Shown here in pieces: positions 45,813-56,416 of a DNA stretch of 64,000 nt. The stretch spans positions 40,570 through 104,569 of the forward strand of contig JAJEGW010000061.1 of NCBI GenBank assembly GCA_022819605.1, written 5' to 3'. Each line of letters opens with the position of its first letter. Positions within the stretch are counted from its first letter, which is position 1. A program made the translations under genes and the position numbers. The notes below the pieces were generated by a model. It saw only the letters and a list, made by a program, of their open reading frames with translations. It had not been told where the DNA came from and searched no databases. The stretch comes from Silicimonas sp. Its GTDB lineage: Bacteria > Pseudomonadota > Alphaproteobacteria > Rhodobacterales > Rhodobacteraceae.

Positions 45813-46235
45813 TCAACCGCCACAGCCACCGATGGTGACCTTCACGGACCTGCTGGTCTTGCGAAATGTCCCGTCTTCCATTTTTGCAACCGCAATTACG
45901 TCCTGGCTCTGCGCAAGGCGAATCCGGGTCGAGCCGGAGGACGAAGCCGAGAGCGGGCCGAAGCTGAACCTGGCCACGCCGGGCAACGGATTTCCCGTGG
46001 CAAAGACCATGATCGCCACGGCACCATCGGCGGAAATGCTGATCGGCACTGCATTGCCGTTCTCGGCGATTTCAGGAATGTCGAGAACGACGCCTCCGTC
46101 GGCAAGCTCCGCGCCGCCGGCGAACGCCGCGATGGCATCATCCGCTGCGCTGGCCCTGGCCGGAACGGCATTCAGCCCGTAGGCTGCGACGCTTCCTGTC
46201 GCGAGCACCATCACGTCTCTGCGCGTCATCGGCAT
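45813..46235 (-). CDS. soxY: Thiosulfate oxidation carrier protein SoxY
   Basis: A 140-residue periplasmic sulfur carrier. The Tat-like signal (TRRDVMVLATGSVAAYGL) is followed by the SoxY beta domain. The C-terminal swinging arm ends GGCGG, in which Cys138 carries the sulfur intermediates. It starts the soxYZ-cytochrome-flavoprotein operon. Confidence 0.94.
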   Translation of the reverse strand: MPMTRRDVMVLATGSVAAYGLNAVPARASAADDAIAAFAGGAELADGGVVLDIPEIAENGNAVPISISADGAVAIMVFATGNPLPGVARFSFGPLSASSSGSTRIRLAQSQDVIAVAKMEDGTFRKTSRSVKVTIGGCGG

Positions 46236-46462
46236 GTCGAAGCTCCTCGTTCTTCCCTGAGCGTCAACAGATACGCGGGGACATCATCATGCTGCCTTGG
46301 CATTAGATCGGGCCTTCCTTCACGGCTTTCAAGCGGCCAGGAGACTCCCCTGCCGTGGAATTTGGTCGGCATTCCGACGTCAGGAAGCTTCTTCTTGGCG
46401 TACGTCAGGATGCCACGGAGTTCGACTTGCGTCCAGCGACCTCCTTGCCGGCGCGCCATCAC
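46226..46462 (-). CDS. Small uncertain ORF upstream of soxY
   Basis: A 78-residue frame that overlaps the soxY start by 10 bases. The C-terminal DDVPAYLLTLREERG vaguely resembles the end of c-type cytochromes, but no heme motif is present. It may be a remnant of another sox gene or noncoding. Confidence 0.25.
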   Translation of the reverse strand: MMARRQGGRWTQVELRGILTYAKKKLPDVGMPTKFHGRGVSWPLESREGRPDLMPRQHDDVPAYLLTLREERGASTCR

Positions 46463-46488
46463 GAATGCGCCAGCGCCGGGTTCGGGGA

Positions 46489-47748
<1,260 letters not shown>

Positions 47749-47861
47749 GACCTAACCCTTTTTCGGCGTGCCGCGTTGCTCGATAGGACACGTTCCCATG
47801 TGCCGGACCCTAGGTGAGTGCGCAAAGGTGCACAACGCAAAATTCGAGGCCGCCAGCAGCG

Positions 47862-48491
47862 TCACTTCTTTCCGGAATCAGGCTCTGCGCGACGCTCCGC
47901 GATCTCATCGATGAGACCCCAGTCCTTGGCCTCCTCAGGGGTCATGAAATTATCCCGTTCCAGCGCATCCTCGACCTTTTTCAGGGATTGCCCGGTGTGC
48001 TTGACGTAGATCTCATTGAGCTGCGTCTTGAGCCGTTCGGTCTGGCGAGCATGGATCATGATGTCCGTCGCCTGCCCCTGGTATCCGCCGGACGGCTGGT
48101 GCACCATGATCGAGGAATTGGGCAACGCCATCCGCATGCCTTTCTCGCCCGCCGCGAGAAGAAGCGATCCCATTGACGCCGCCTCCCCCACGACAAGCGT
48201 CGCGATGCCGGGGCGAATGTACTGCATCGTGTCGTAGATCGAGAGACCGGCCGTCACGACCCCGCCCGGACTGTTGATGTACAGCGAGATTTCCTTGGAA
48301 GGATTCTCCGCCTCCAAGTGCAGGAGCTGTGCCACCACGAGCTGGCTCAGCCCGTCGTGGACGGGTCCGTTCACAAAAACGATTCGCTCCTTCAGAAGGC
48401 GCGAGAAAATGTCGTAGGCGCGTTCACCCCGGCTGGTCTGCTCGACCACCATCGGCACCAGATTCATGTATGTTTCGAAAGGATCTTTCAT
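47862..48491 (-). CDS. clpP: ATP-dependent Clp protease proteolytic subunit ClpP
   Basis: A 209-residue serine protease. The catalytic serine is in [16 protein letters not shown], the histidine in [11 protein letters not shown] and the aspartate in the [12 protein letters not shown] segment. [14 protein letters not shown] and [17 protein letters not shown] are typical. It precedes clpX. The expected tig gene is not upstream. Confidence 0.98.
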   Translation of the reverse strand: MKDPFETYMNLVPMVVEQTSRGERAYDIFSRLLKERIVFVNGPVHDGLSQLVVAQLLHLEAENPSKEISLYINSPGGVVTAGLSIYDTMQYIRPGIATLVVGEAASMGSLLLAAGEKGMRMALPNSSIMVHQPSGGYQGQATDIMIHARQTERLKTQLNEIYVKHTGQSLKKVEDALERDNFMTPEEAKDWGLIDEIAERRAEPDSGKK

Positions 48492-48895
48492 CTGTCCACC
48501 CCGCAGGACACCCCTTCAGGGAGGGGTTGCTGACTTGCCGTGACCGCCTTCGCCGGCGAGCTGCTCAGCCTCGCCGCGTTCCAGTGTCTTAGTGGCCGCC
48601 GTCTGGGGCTTCAAGGGCGCTGAGGCTGCGGACGGAAAATTTCCGAAGGCGACTCCAGGCCGCCTCAAGATGCCGCTCGCGGAACCTGGACGCGGGACAA
48701 CATGACCGCCGACCTGCATAGTTCCGTTGGGGAAATTCCAGTCCGTCCGGACACCAGGAACGCACCACGTCAATGCCGTGTCGACCGTTCGCCGCCCTGC
48801 CGGCTCCTCGCGGCACGTTCGCCCTGCGGCATGCACCGTCTCGCGCGGCAATCATCCGGCTTGCCTTCGCGCCTGGCAGGCGTCAATTTGCCGCC
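48492..48895. other. Region without a recognised gene
   Basis: About 400 bases between the divergent clpP and the FAD dehydrogenase gene. No coding features or strong repeats are visible. It should hold promoters for both sides, including the heat-shock promoter of clpP, but no convincing sigma-32 match stood out. Confidence 0.5.
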
Positions 48896-50302
48896 ATGGC
48901 ACAAGTTACCACACTGCCGCGCAACGATTCCGGCATCGAAACAGCCATCAGCGTGCTGAAGCAACGCTTCGGCGAGCGGCTCCAGACCGGACGCTCAGTC
49001 CGGGAGCAGCACGGCCACACGACCACCTGGATCAAGAACCAGCCGCCTGACGCAGTGATCTTCGCAAGATCCACTGGAGAGGTTGCCGAAATCGTCAGCG
49101 TGGCGGCCGCACACAAGGCGCCCGTGATCGCCTATGGAACCGGCACGTCGCTTGAAGGCCATGTCAACGCTCCGGCAGGCGGGATTTCCGTCGACGTGAG
49201 CCAGATGAACAAGGTCCTCGAAGTTCATGCGGAGGATCTCGATGCGGTCATCCAGCCGGGGGTCACGCGCAAGGCCCTGAACGAGGAGTTGCGTGATACC
49301 GGGCTCTTCTTTCCCATTGACCCAGGAGCAGATGCATCCTTGGGCGGCATGGCGGCGACCCGCGCATCGGGCACGAATGCCGTGCGCTACGGGACGATGC
49401 GGGACAACGTGCTGAGCCTAGAAGCGGTGCTGCCGTCAGGCGAGGTCATCCGGACCGGGCGTCGCGCGAAGAAGTCGAGCGCAGGCTACGACCTGACCAG
49501 GCTCCTCATCGGGTCGGAAGGCACGCTCGGCATCATCACCGAGCTTACCTTGAAGCTGCACGGAATTCCCGAGGCCATGTCTTCGGCGAGCTGCACGTTT
49601 CCGTCAGTCGACGCCGGCTGCCAGGCGGTCATCACCACTATCCAGATGGGCGTGCCGGTCGCGCGCATCGAGCTTCTGGACGCAGACTGCGTGGCCGCCA
49701 TCAACGCCTATTCCAAGCTTGATCTCCCGGTGAACCCGCTCCTGCTGCTCGAGTTCCACGGCACGGAGTCGGAAGTGGCTGCGCAAGCCACGACCTTCGG
49801 GGAGATCGCCGACGAATATGGCGGCACGGGTTTCGAATGGACTTCGAGTCCCGAGGAACGCAACCGCCTCTGGCAGGCGCGCCATGACGGCTATTGGGCG
49901 CTGCTTGCATCGCGGCCCGGCAAGGACACGTTCGCGACGGATGTCTGCGTGCCGATCTCGAATCTCGCCGAAGCCGTGGAGCGGTCGCAGAAAGAGGCTG
50001 GCAGGCTGGGACTCCATTCACCGATTCTCGGTCATGTCGGCGACGGCAATTTCCACAACACCGTGTTCTTCGACAAGGACAATGACGAAGAGCGTGCGAA
50101 GTGCGAGCACTTCATTGCCTGGCTGGCCGAACTCGCGATCGAACTGGAAGGCACGGTCACCGGCGAGCACGGCATCGGCCAGGGAAAGATCGCATCCCTC
50201 TCCAGCGAATTGGGGATCGCCACAGAGATCATGTCTGCCATCAAGGTGGCCCTCGATCCCGACAACATCATGAATCCTGGCAAGATCACCCTTCCAGGCT
50301 GA
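48896..50302 (+). CDS. FAD-linked D-2-hydroxyacid (D-lactate type) dehydrogenase
   Basis: A 468-residue GlcD/DLD-family flavoenzyme. The FAD-binding PCMH domain shows APVIAYGTGTSLEGH, PGADASLGGMAATRASGTNAVRYG and GSEGTLGIITE. The C-terminal domain has FHGTESEV, LGHVGDGNFHNTVF and GTVTGEHGIGQGK, with substrate-binding histidines. The ATG at 48896 fits the family; a longer frame upstream would add an unrelated tail. Likely substrate D-lactate or a related hydroxyacid, electrons to quinone or cytochrome. It stands alone. Confidence 0.92.
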   Translation: MAQVTTLPRNDSGIETAISVLKQRFGERLQTGRSVREQHGHTTTWIKNQPPDAVIFARSTGEVAEIVSVAAAHKAPVIAYGTGTSLEGHVNAPAGGISVDVSQMNKVLEVHAEDLDAVIQPGVTRKALNEELRDTGLFFPIDPGADASLGGMAATRASGTNAVRYGTMRDNVLSLEAVLPSGEVIRTGRRAKKSSAGYDLTRLLIGSEGTLGIITELTLKLHGIPEAMSSASCTFPSVDAGCQAVITTIQMGVPVARIELLDADCVAAINAYSKLDLPVNPLLLLEFHGTESEVAAQATTFGEIADEYGGTGFEWTSSPEERNRLWQARHDGYWALLASRPGKDTFATDVCVPISNLAEAVERSQKEAGRLGLHSPILGHVGDGNFHNTVFFDKDNDEERAKCEHFIAWLAELAIELEGTVTGEHGIGQGKIASLSSELGIATEIMSAIKVALDPDNIMNPGKITLPG

Positions 50303-50422
50303 CGAAATCGCCACGCTCTCGGACGCGGCAACCATGTTCGCCCATGTCCGCGTGCCGCGCATGTCACTCCATCCTTGGCGGCATGAACGTGAAACCATGA
50401 ATCAATCCAGGGCGCATCCAGC

Positions 50423-50571
50423 TCAATTGGAGACATGTCCTGCATTTCTGAGGCAAAGTGCACATTCATTCGGCCGATGGTTTCGAGGACTTTGCCGACG
50501 GCCTGCCAGAGGGCTTCCGGGGCCCGGGCAGCCGATTTGTACAGGCGATGCTTGATCCTGGCGGCTTGATC
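50423..50571 (-). pseudogene. IS630-family transposase, C-terminal remnant with a frameshift
   Basis: The minus strand encodes RIKHRLYKSAARAPEALW and QAVGKVLETI, then in another frame PNECALCLRNAGHVSN before a stop at 50423. This is the end of an IS630 transposase, homologous to 36067-36228 but inverted. The DDE motif and the rest are absent. Bases 50572-50835 hold no recognisable gene. Confidence 0.78.
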
Positions 50572-50835
50572 CTGGCGAATGCCTCGTCGATCGCCAGACG
50601 GGCATTTCTCTCTTTCCCGCGTTCCGGAACAAGGTTCCAGAGTTCCTGGAGTCATGACCGCTCGGGCTGCATTCGACGTTGAAAGTCTGCGGAAGACGGC
50701 GCCGCAGCGGGCCCTTGGCCCGGCTCACGAGCAGCATGCGATCCTTCTTGGACTAGCGCGCGAGCCGCGAGCGCACCCACAGCAGACGATCTCCGGCGTG
50801 GCCGGCTCGAGACAATAGGATGAACCGGACGGTTG

Positions 50836-51588
50836 CTACCTCAAACCAAGAATGTCCTTGAGATCGCCTTCTTTCGGTCTGGGCGGTGCAAGATCGAGGC
50901 CGTCCTTGATTTTTCTCAGGTGCTCGAACATGAGAGAGGCGGTCGTATCGGCATCGCCACGCTCGATTGCACCCAGCAAATCCGAGTGCTCGCCGTCAGG
51001 ACAGTCCATGTGGTTCGACGCACCGAACAGTCCGACTATCAGCGATGATCTGGTCACAAGCTCGCGAATGACACGTCTGAGGATGAGATTTCCGGATGCC
51101 AAGGCAACCTTCACGTGAAATTCGCCGGAGAGTCGAATGAGGTCCGCGCCCCTGCTGTACTTCCTTGCCTCATCCTCCAGGGAAATGTGCTGCTTGAGCA
51201 TCGCCAGGTATTCGGGGGGGGTCTCGATCGCGACGCGCCTTGCGATTGCCGGCTCGAGCACCATGCGTGCGTCGAAGACCTCGTTCGCTTCCTTCGGGCT
51301 CGGACTGGCAACAAACGCGCCGCGATTTGCTTCCAGTTCTACAATTCCCTGATCTGACAAGAGCAGCAACGCGTGCCTGACGCGCATGCGTCCCACGCCG
51401 AAAGCCTCGCACAGCTTGAGCTCGCTCAGCTTCTGCGCGGGCGGAAGCCGATGCTCCATGACTGCGCTGTAGATGCGCTCGACGATGTACGCCTCATCGA
51501 CCTGGTCGGGCAGGGCCTTGTTCGCCGTTTCGATGCTGGTTGAATCCGTCGGCACGTTCTTCCGGAATCCTCGCTTCCTTTTAGCCAT
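50836..51588 (-). CDS. GntR-family (FCD) transcriptional regulator
   Basis: A 250-residue repressor-type protein. Residues of about 32-100 form a winged helix-turn-helix (LSELKLCEAFGVGRMRVRHA, then LELEANRGAFVA-like wing). The C-terminal FCD domain has the metal-ligand pattern EFHVKVALASGN, DGEHSDLLGAIERG and MFEHLRK. It is divergent from a LIV-type ABC operon and probably controls it. The ligand is likely the transported compound or a product (inference). Confidence 0.92.
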   Translation of the reverse strand: MAKRKRGFRKNVPTDSTSIETANKALPDQVDEAYIVERIYSAVMEHRLPPAQKLSELKLCEAFGVGRMRVRHALLLLSDQGIVELEANRGAFVASPSPKEANEVFDARMVLEPAIARRVAIETPPEYLAMLKQHISLEDEARKYSRGADLIRLSGEFHVKVALASGNLILRRVIRELVTRSSLIVGLFGASNHMDCPDGEHSDLLGAIERGDADTTASLMFEHLRKIKDGLDLAPPRPKEGDLKDILGLR

Positions 51589-51620
51589 CGCCGAGACAAT
51601 TCAAACCATTCAACCGTCTT

Positions 51621-51664
51621 TTGTCAATTATACCGTTAACATATTATAGCAAAATTGTTGACAA
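51621..51664. promoter_or_regulatory. AT-rich divergent promoter with an inverted repeat (candidate GntR operator)
   Basis: TTGTCAA (51621-51627) and TTGACAA (51658-51664) are perfect inverted repeats 30 bases apart. Two TATAAT boxes on the minus strand (51627-51632 and 51643-51648) point to the GntR gene. TTGACA at 51658-51663 may be the -35 of the plus-strand ABC operon. This is the only strongly AT-rich promoter in the neighbourhood. Confidence 0.45.
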
Positions 51665-51771
51665 CTTTTGGTGTTCATGTTGAAGTTAGGCAGGCGGAAT
51701 CGAAACACGGGCAAGAACGGGTCTCACGACCCACAGAGCGACAACGCACAGAAATGACCCAGGAGGGAGAT

Positions 51772-52959
51772 ATGAAACGCAGAAACATGCTCATGACGCT
51801 GACGGCAGCGCTTGCGCTTTCCGTCACGCAGGGAACGGCTGCCCTGGCCCAGAACCCGGTTCTCAAGATCGGCTTTGTCGGAGTCACAAGCGGGCCGGCC
51901 GCAGCATGGGGAATATCGAACCAGCGATCGATGGAAACCCGCGCGGCATGGATCAACGAAATCGGCGGATACAAGATCGGAGATGTCACCTATGACATCG
52001 AGATCGTCTCGTTCGATGACCAAAAGGATCCGAAGCGGGCCATTGCGGGAATGGAAAAGATGGCCCAGGAGGGGATACACTACGTGGTGGGTCCAAACGT
52101 TGACGACGGCGCGGCCGCTGTGCGCCCGGTGGCGGAGGCGAACGGGATCATCTACTTCCCGTACGCATTTCCGAAGGCGCTCTACACGGCTCCGGCGTCG
52201 AACGCCGTTCTGGGGATGGTCGCCAACTACCAGTCCGGCCCGGCCATCTACAAGTACCTGATGGAGGATAGAGGCGTCGGGACGGTTGCCTTCATCGCCG
52301 CCAACGAATCCGACCCGCTCAGCCAACGCGACAGCGGTCGTGCAGCGGCAGAAGCGCTGGGGCTTGAAGTGGTCTCCGCCAACGTGACCTACCAGGTGGA
52401 CACCACCGATTTCACGCCGGTCCTTACTCCGGTGATTCGCACGAAGCCCGATCTGCTTGTGCTGTCAGGCGTGACACCGGCAAATGCCCCGCAACTGATC
52501 CGGTCGGCGCGTGAACTGGGTTTCCAGGGGCTGATATCGACGGAAACCGCCCAAGACGCACAGGTGCTGCGCGAGAGCGCGGGCGATTTGGCGAACGGGT
52601 TCATATCCGTTGGCGGTGCATCCACGCCGGAAATCGCATCCGACGACATGAACGAATTCGTGGCGAGATACACAGAGATGTTCGGCGAATACAACGACGA
52701 GTCGAATACCAAGGTGTATGCGCTTGAATACATCCTGGCGACGCTGGCGGCGAATCCGGCGGCCATTGACGACGTTGAAGTCTTCAAGCAGACGATCGAT
52801 GCGTTTGAGGCACCGAACCCCTACATGAAGGGCGACACCAAAATGCGGTACGTGGGCGTGTCCTCGTTCGGGCAGCGCCGCCAGATTGCGGTGCCGCTGG
52901 TCGTGAACGTCTTTCAGGACGGGGAGTTCGAAACGCTCTTTGTAGCCGAAGTCGACTGA
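51772..52959 (+). CDS. LIV-type ABC transporter substrate-binding protein
   Basis: A 395-residue periplasmic receptor. A signal peptide (MKRRNMLMTLTAALALS...ALA-QNP) is followed by a type I binding fold with IGFVGVTSGPAAAWGISNQR, FDDQKDPKRAI, VVGPNVDDGAAAV and VFKQTIDAFE. A strong GGAGGGAGAT lies before ATG 51772. It heads an operon of permeases, ATPases and a racemase. The ligand is unknown; an amide or hydantoin-like compound is suggested by the last gene (inference). Confidence 0.92.
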   Translation: MKRRNMLMTLTAALALSVTQGTAALAQNPVLKIGFVGVTSGPAAAWGISNQRSMETRAAWINEIGGYKIGDVTYDIEIVSFDDQKDPKRAIAGMEKMAQEGIHYVVGPNVDDGAAAVRPVAEANGIIYFPYAFPKALYTAPASNAVLGMVANYQSGPAIYKYLMEDRGVGTVAFIAANESDPLSQRDSGRAAAEALGLEVVSANVTYQVDTTDFTPVLTPVIRTKPDLLVLSGVTPANAPQLIRSARELGFQGLISTETAQDAQVLRESAGDLANGFISVGGASTPEIASDDMNEFVARYTEMFGEYNDESNTKVYALEYILATLAANPAAIDDVEVFKQTIDAFEAPNPYMKGDTKMRYVGVSSFGQRRQIAVPLVVNVFQDGEFETLFVAEVD

Positions 52960-53033
52960 TCAAACAGCCGCTTCGTGAATTTTGCACCGGACCGGAACCC
53001 CGGTCCGGTGCATCTGCGGCGTAGGATGCTCTC

Positions 53034-53903
53034 ATGGAACAAGTCATCGTAAACGGCGTCTATCTGGGCTCGCAATATGCCATGATCGCGCTTGGGCTGA
53101 CGTTGATTTTCGCTCTCATGAACGTGCTGAATTTCGCCCATGGCCAGATGTACGTCATCGGGGGGTTCGTGACCTACACGTTCTACGGCCAGTTCGAATT
53201 GCCCTTCGTGCTCGCTCTCCTGATGTCCTGCGTTACGCTTGCGGTGCTGGGGGCCCTTATAGAGAAATTCCTGTTTGGTCCCGTGATCCGGCGGTCGACA
53301 AGAGAAGAGAGCACCATGCTGCTCGCAGCCGGAATCGCCTTCCTGCTCGACGCATTGATCCTGCTGGTGTTCGGAGAGAAGCAGCGCGGGGTCCCGAAGA
53401 TCGTCGACGGCGTCTTCAACTGGGACTTCCGGATCATCATTCCCTACGACCGGGTACTGATCTGCTTTCTCGCCATCCTGTCCATCGTCGCATTCATTAC
53501 CTTCATGCAGTTCACCAGGACCGGCCGCGCGCTCAGAGCCATCGCGCAGGACCGGGTCGCAGCCGAATTGATGGGTGTCAGCGTGAACCGGTACTCCATG
53601 ATCGGGTTCGCCCTCGGTGCCATGCTGGCAGGCCTTGTGGGCGGCCTGCTCGTCACGATCACCGGTGTCAATCTCGGCATGGGCGGTCCCACATCGATCA
53701 AGGCGTTCATGATGGTGATGATCGGCGGCGCGGGAGTGATCTCGGGCGCCATACTCGGCGGGTTCATTCTCGGCATGCTCGAGGCCGTCGGACTTGCCGT
53801 GCTCTCCCAGTACGGCGACATCACCTATCTTGCGATATTCGTGGCTCTCATGATCTTTCTGGCCATTCGCCCGCAAGGCCTCATGGGAAAGCCGTGGGGA
53901 TAG
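53034..53903 (+). CDS. LIV-type ABC transporter permease LivH
   Basis: A 289-residue permease with eight or so helices. GVYLGSQYAMIALGLTLIFALMNVLNFAHGQMY is the LivH start; GRALRAIAQDRVAAELMGV is the EAA-like loop. It lies 74 bases after the receptor gene and one base before the next permease. Confidence 0.94.
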   Translation: MEQVIVNGVYLGSQYAMIALGLTLIFALMNVLNFAHGQMYVIGGFVTYTFYGQFELPFVLALLMSCVTLAVLGALIEKFLFGPVIRRSTREESTMLLAAGIAFLLDALILLVFGEKQRGVPKIVDGVFNWDFRIIIPYDRVLICFLAILSIVAFITFMQFTRTGRALRAIAQDRVAAELMGVSVNRYSMIGFALGAMLAGLVGGLLVTITGVNLGMGGPTSIKAFMMVMIGGAGVISGAILGGFILGMLEAVGLAVLSQYGDITYLAIFVALMIFLAIRPQGLMGKPWG

Positions 53904-53904
53904 C

Positions 53905-54903
53905 ATGTTGAGCCGCGCAGACACACCCCGGCTGCCGCTGATCCTAGGGTTCGCAGCGTTTCTCATTGCGGTCTTCCTGCTCGTTCCCTTCCTGATTTCC
54001 GTGACCGGGCGCTGGAATTTCTATTTCACGCTGACATCCGTGGCATTGCTGTCCGTCGCGAGCGCCGGTGTCTGGCTCACGTTCTATATCGGCCGGATCA
54101 ATATCGGTCAGGGTGCCTTCGCGCTTATCGGCGCTTACGTGTCGGCCATCCTCGTCACCAAGGCGGGTGTTTCCTTCTGGGTCTCCCTTCCTGCAGCCGG
54201 TCTCTTTGCGGGCCTGGTCGCAGTCGTGATCGGTCTCCCGATACTGCGTCTGCGCGGTGTGTATTTCGCGATGATCACGCTGGTGCTGACCGAGGTTGTC
54301 CGCCTCTCTGCGCTCGCACTTCCGATCACCAATGGCGCAAAGGGGATCGTGTCCATCCCGTTGCCGGGTGAGCTGTCATTGTTCGGCATCACGATAATTC
54401 CGGACTTTTCCACGATCGAGAACCCCAAGCTGGCGTTCTACTACACTGCCTGCGTTCTGATGGTTGTCTGCTTTGCGTCGATGTATCGGATTGTGCATTC
54501 GCGACTCGGGCAGCTCTGCCGGTCAATGCAGCAGAACGAGGAACTTGCTTCGTCCGTCGGCGTCAACATTGCCTACCTGCGCGTGATCGTCTTCGCGATT
54601 TCCTCGTTCTTTGGCGGTCTGGGTGGGGCCATGTTCGGAGCGATCGCGCAGTCGGTCTATCCATCGAGTTTCGTGGTCAAGGACTCGATTGACTTCATGC
54701 TGAACTGCTTTCTGGGCGGCCTTGGCTACGTCTTCGGACCAATGCTCGGGACTCTTGTGCTCTATTTCGGATGGGACCTGCTGTTCGAGCTAGGGAAGTA
54801 CCAGTTGCTGGTGTACGCAGGCACATTGATCCTGCTCATCCTTGTTCTTCCGAACGGCCTTCTCAGCATACGGTTCGGTCGAATCCGAGGGCTGTGGAAA
54901 TGA
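53905..54903 (+). CDS. LIV-type ABC transporter permease LivM
   Basis: A 332-residue permease. GRINIGQGAFALIGAY, LRLRGVYFAMITLVLTEVVRL and GRLCRSMQQNEELASSVGVN-like loop are LivM features, and the C-terminal GGLGYVFGPMLGTLV is conserved. The stop overlaps the next start (ATGA). Confidence 0.94.
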   Translation: MLSRADTPRLPLILGFAAFLIAVFLLVPFLISVTGRWNFYFTLTSVALLSVASAGVWLTFYIGRINIGQGAFALIGAYVSAILVTKAGVSFWVSLPAAGLFAGLVAVVIGLPILRLRGVYFAMITLVLTEVVRLSALALPITNGAKGIVSIPLPGELSLFGITIIPDFSTIENPKLAFYYTACVLMVVCFASMYRIVHSRLGQLCRSMQQNEELASSVGVNIAYLRVIVFAISSFFGGLGGAMFGAIAQSVYPSSFVVKDSIDFMLNCFLGGLGYVFGPMLGTLVLYFGWDLLFELGKYQLLVYAGTLILLILVLPNGLLSIRFGRIRGLWK

Positions 54904-55679
54904 CCCCGCTCCTTCAGGTCCGCGAACTGACGCGCAAGTTCGGAGGGCTGACGGCCACCAACGCCGTGTCCTTCGATGTTCGGGAAGACGAGATCGTTTC
55001 CGTTATCGGACCCAATGGTGCCGGCAAGTCCACGCTCTTCAAGCTGATCACGTCGTTCCTGCGGACGACATCCGGCGAGGTGTTGTTCCGCGGCGAAAGG
55101 ATTTCCGACCTGAAGCCCCATGCCGTGGCCCGCAAGGGGGTCGTGAGAACGTTTCAGGAAACCAGCATTTTCAAAGACATGACGGTCAGGGAGAGCGTCA
55201 TCGTTGCCCAGCATCTGCGATCATCGGCATCGTTGGCGGGATACTTCTTCTCCACCCGCGCCGCGCGCCTTGACGAGGACAGCTTTGGCCGAAGGGCCGA
55301 CGAAGTGCTTTCCTTTCTGGGAATGTCCGACATTGCCTACGAACGAGCCGGCAATCTGCCACAGGGTCATCTGCGGGCGCTTGGCATCGCGATCGGGCTT
55401 TCCACCGACCCAATCGTCCTGTTGCTCGACGAGCCATTCGCGGGCATGAACCTTGACGAAACGAGACACATGGTCTCGCTCGTGAAGTCCGTCCGGGACC
55501 GGGGCGTGACAGTGTTGCTCGTTGAACACGATATGGCCGCGGTCATGTCGATCTCCGACCGGATCGTCGTGCTGAACTTTGGCGAAAAGATCGCCGAAGG
55601 CACGCCTGCCCAAATACAGAATGACGAGAAGGTCATCGAGGCTTACCTCGGCAGCAGCGATGACGAAATCGGGTTCTGA
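54900..55679 (+). CDS. LIV-type ABC transporter ATP-binding protein LivG
   Basis: A 259-residue ATPase. Walker A GPNGAGKST, RTFQETSIF (Q-loop), Walker B IVLLLDEPFAGM and switch VEHDM are present. The ABC signature reads LPQGHLRAL rather than the usual LSYGQQR, an unusual but tolerable change. The start at 54900 overlaps the LivM stop by 4 bases. The in-frame ATG further upstream lies within livM. Confidence 0.93.
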   Translation: MTPLLQVRELTRKFGGLTATNAVSFDVREDEIVSVIGPNGAGKSTLFKLITSFLRTTSGEVLFRGERISDLKPHAVARKGVVRTFQETSIFKDMTVRESVIVAQHLRSSASLAGYFFSTRAARLDEDSFGRRADEVLSFLGMSDIAYERAGNLPQGHLRALGIAIGLSTDPIVLLLDEPFAGMNLDETRHMVSLVKSVRDRGVTVLLVEHDMAAVMSISDRIVVLNFGEKIAEGTPAQIQNDEKVIEAYLGSSDDEIGF

Positions 55680-55682
55680 ACC

Positions 55683-56408
55683 ATGACAGCCAGGATTCTA
55701 GAATTTCAGGATGTCGAACTCTACTATGATCGCGTCTATGCGCTGCGGGGCGTGACGCTTGAGTTGACGGAAGGCGAGACAGTTGCCCTCATCGGGGCCA
55801 ACGGGGCCGGAAAGTCATCCATACTGCGCGCGATTACAGGACTCTCCAAGATCAAGAGCGGCTCGATCAGCTTCAAAGGCGAGCGCATCGACGGCAGCGA
55901 TACTGCCAGCATCGTCAGCAAGGGCATTGCGATGGTGCCGGAAGGCCGGCGGGTGTTTCCCTATATGTCGGTCAGAGACAATCTGATGATGGGCGCTTTC
56001 ACGCGGACGGACAGGGAAGAAAACAGACGATCGCTCGAGAGCGTTCTCGAGCGCTTTCCACGCCTGAAGGAACGTCTGCGCCAGACCGCCGGGACATTGT
56101 CCGGTGGCGAACAACAGATGCTTGTAATCGGCCGGGCGCTGATGGCTCGTCCGCAACTCCTGCTGCTAGACGAACCATCGCTCGGAATTGCGCCAAAGCT
56201 CGTTCAGGACATCGCGCGGTCAATCGTGAGAATCAATCGGGAAGACGGCGTTTCGGTTCTCTTGGTCGAACAAAATTCACGCATGGCGCTGAGCATATCC
56301 CATCGCGCATACGCGATCACAACGGGAAACGTCGTGATATCGGGCGAGTCGCGCGAATTGCTGAATGACAGCCGCATAAAGGCGGCATACCTAGGCGGAG
56401 CAGTGTAG
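55683..56408 (+). CDS. LIV-type ABC transporter ATP-binding protein LivF
   Basis: A 241-residue ATPase. Walker A GANGAGKSS, signature LSGGEQQML, Walker B LLLLDEPSLGIAPKLV and VEQNSRMAL are standard LivF features. It starts 3 bases after livG. Confidence 0.95.
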   Translation: MTARILEFQDVELYYDRVYALRGVTLELTEGETVALIGANGAGKSSILRAITGLSKIKSGSISFKGERIDGSDTASIVSKGIAMVPEGRRVFPYMSVRDNLMMGAFTRTDREENRRSLESVLERFPRLKERLRQTAGTLSGGEQQMLVIGRALMARPQLLLLDEPSLGIAPKLVQDIARSIVRINREDGVSVLLVEQNSRMALSISHRAYAITTGNVVISGESRELLNDSRIKAAYLGGAV

Positions 56409-56416
56409 GCGGAACC

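Noticed and set aside
52914..53966. Minus-strand open frame of 350 codons
   Set aside because: Antisense to livH, which has the right motifs and operon place.
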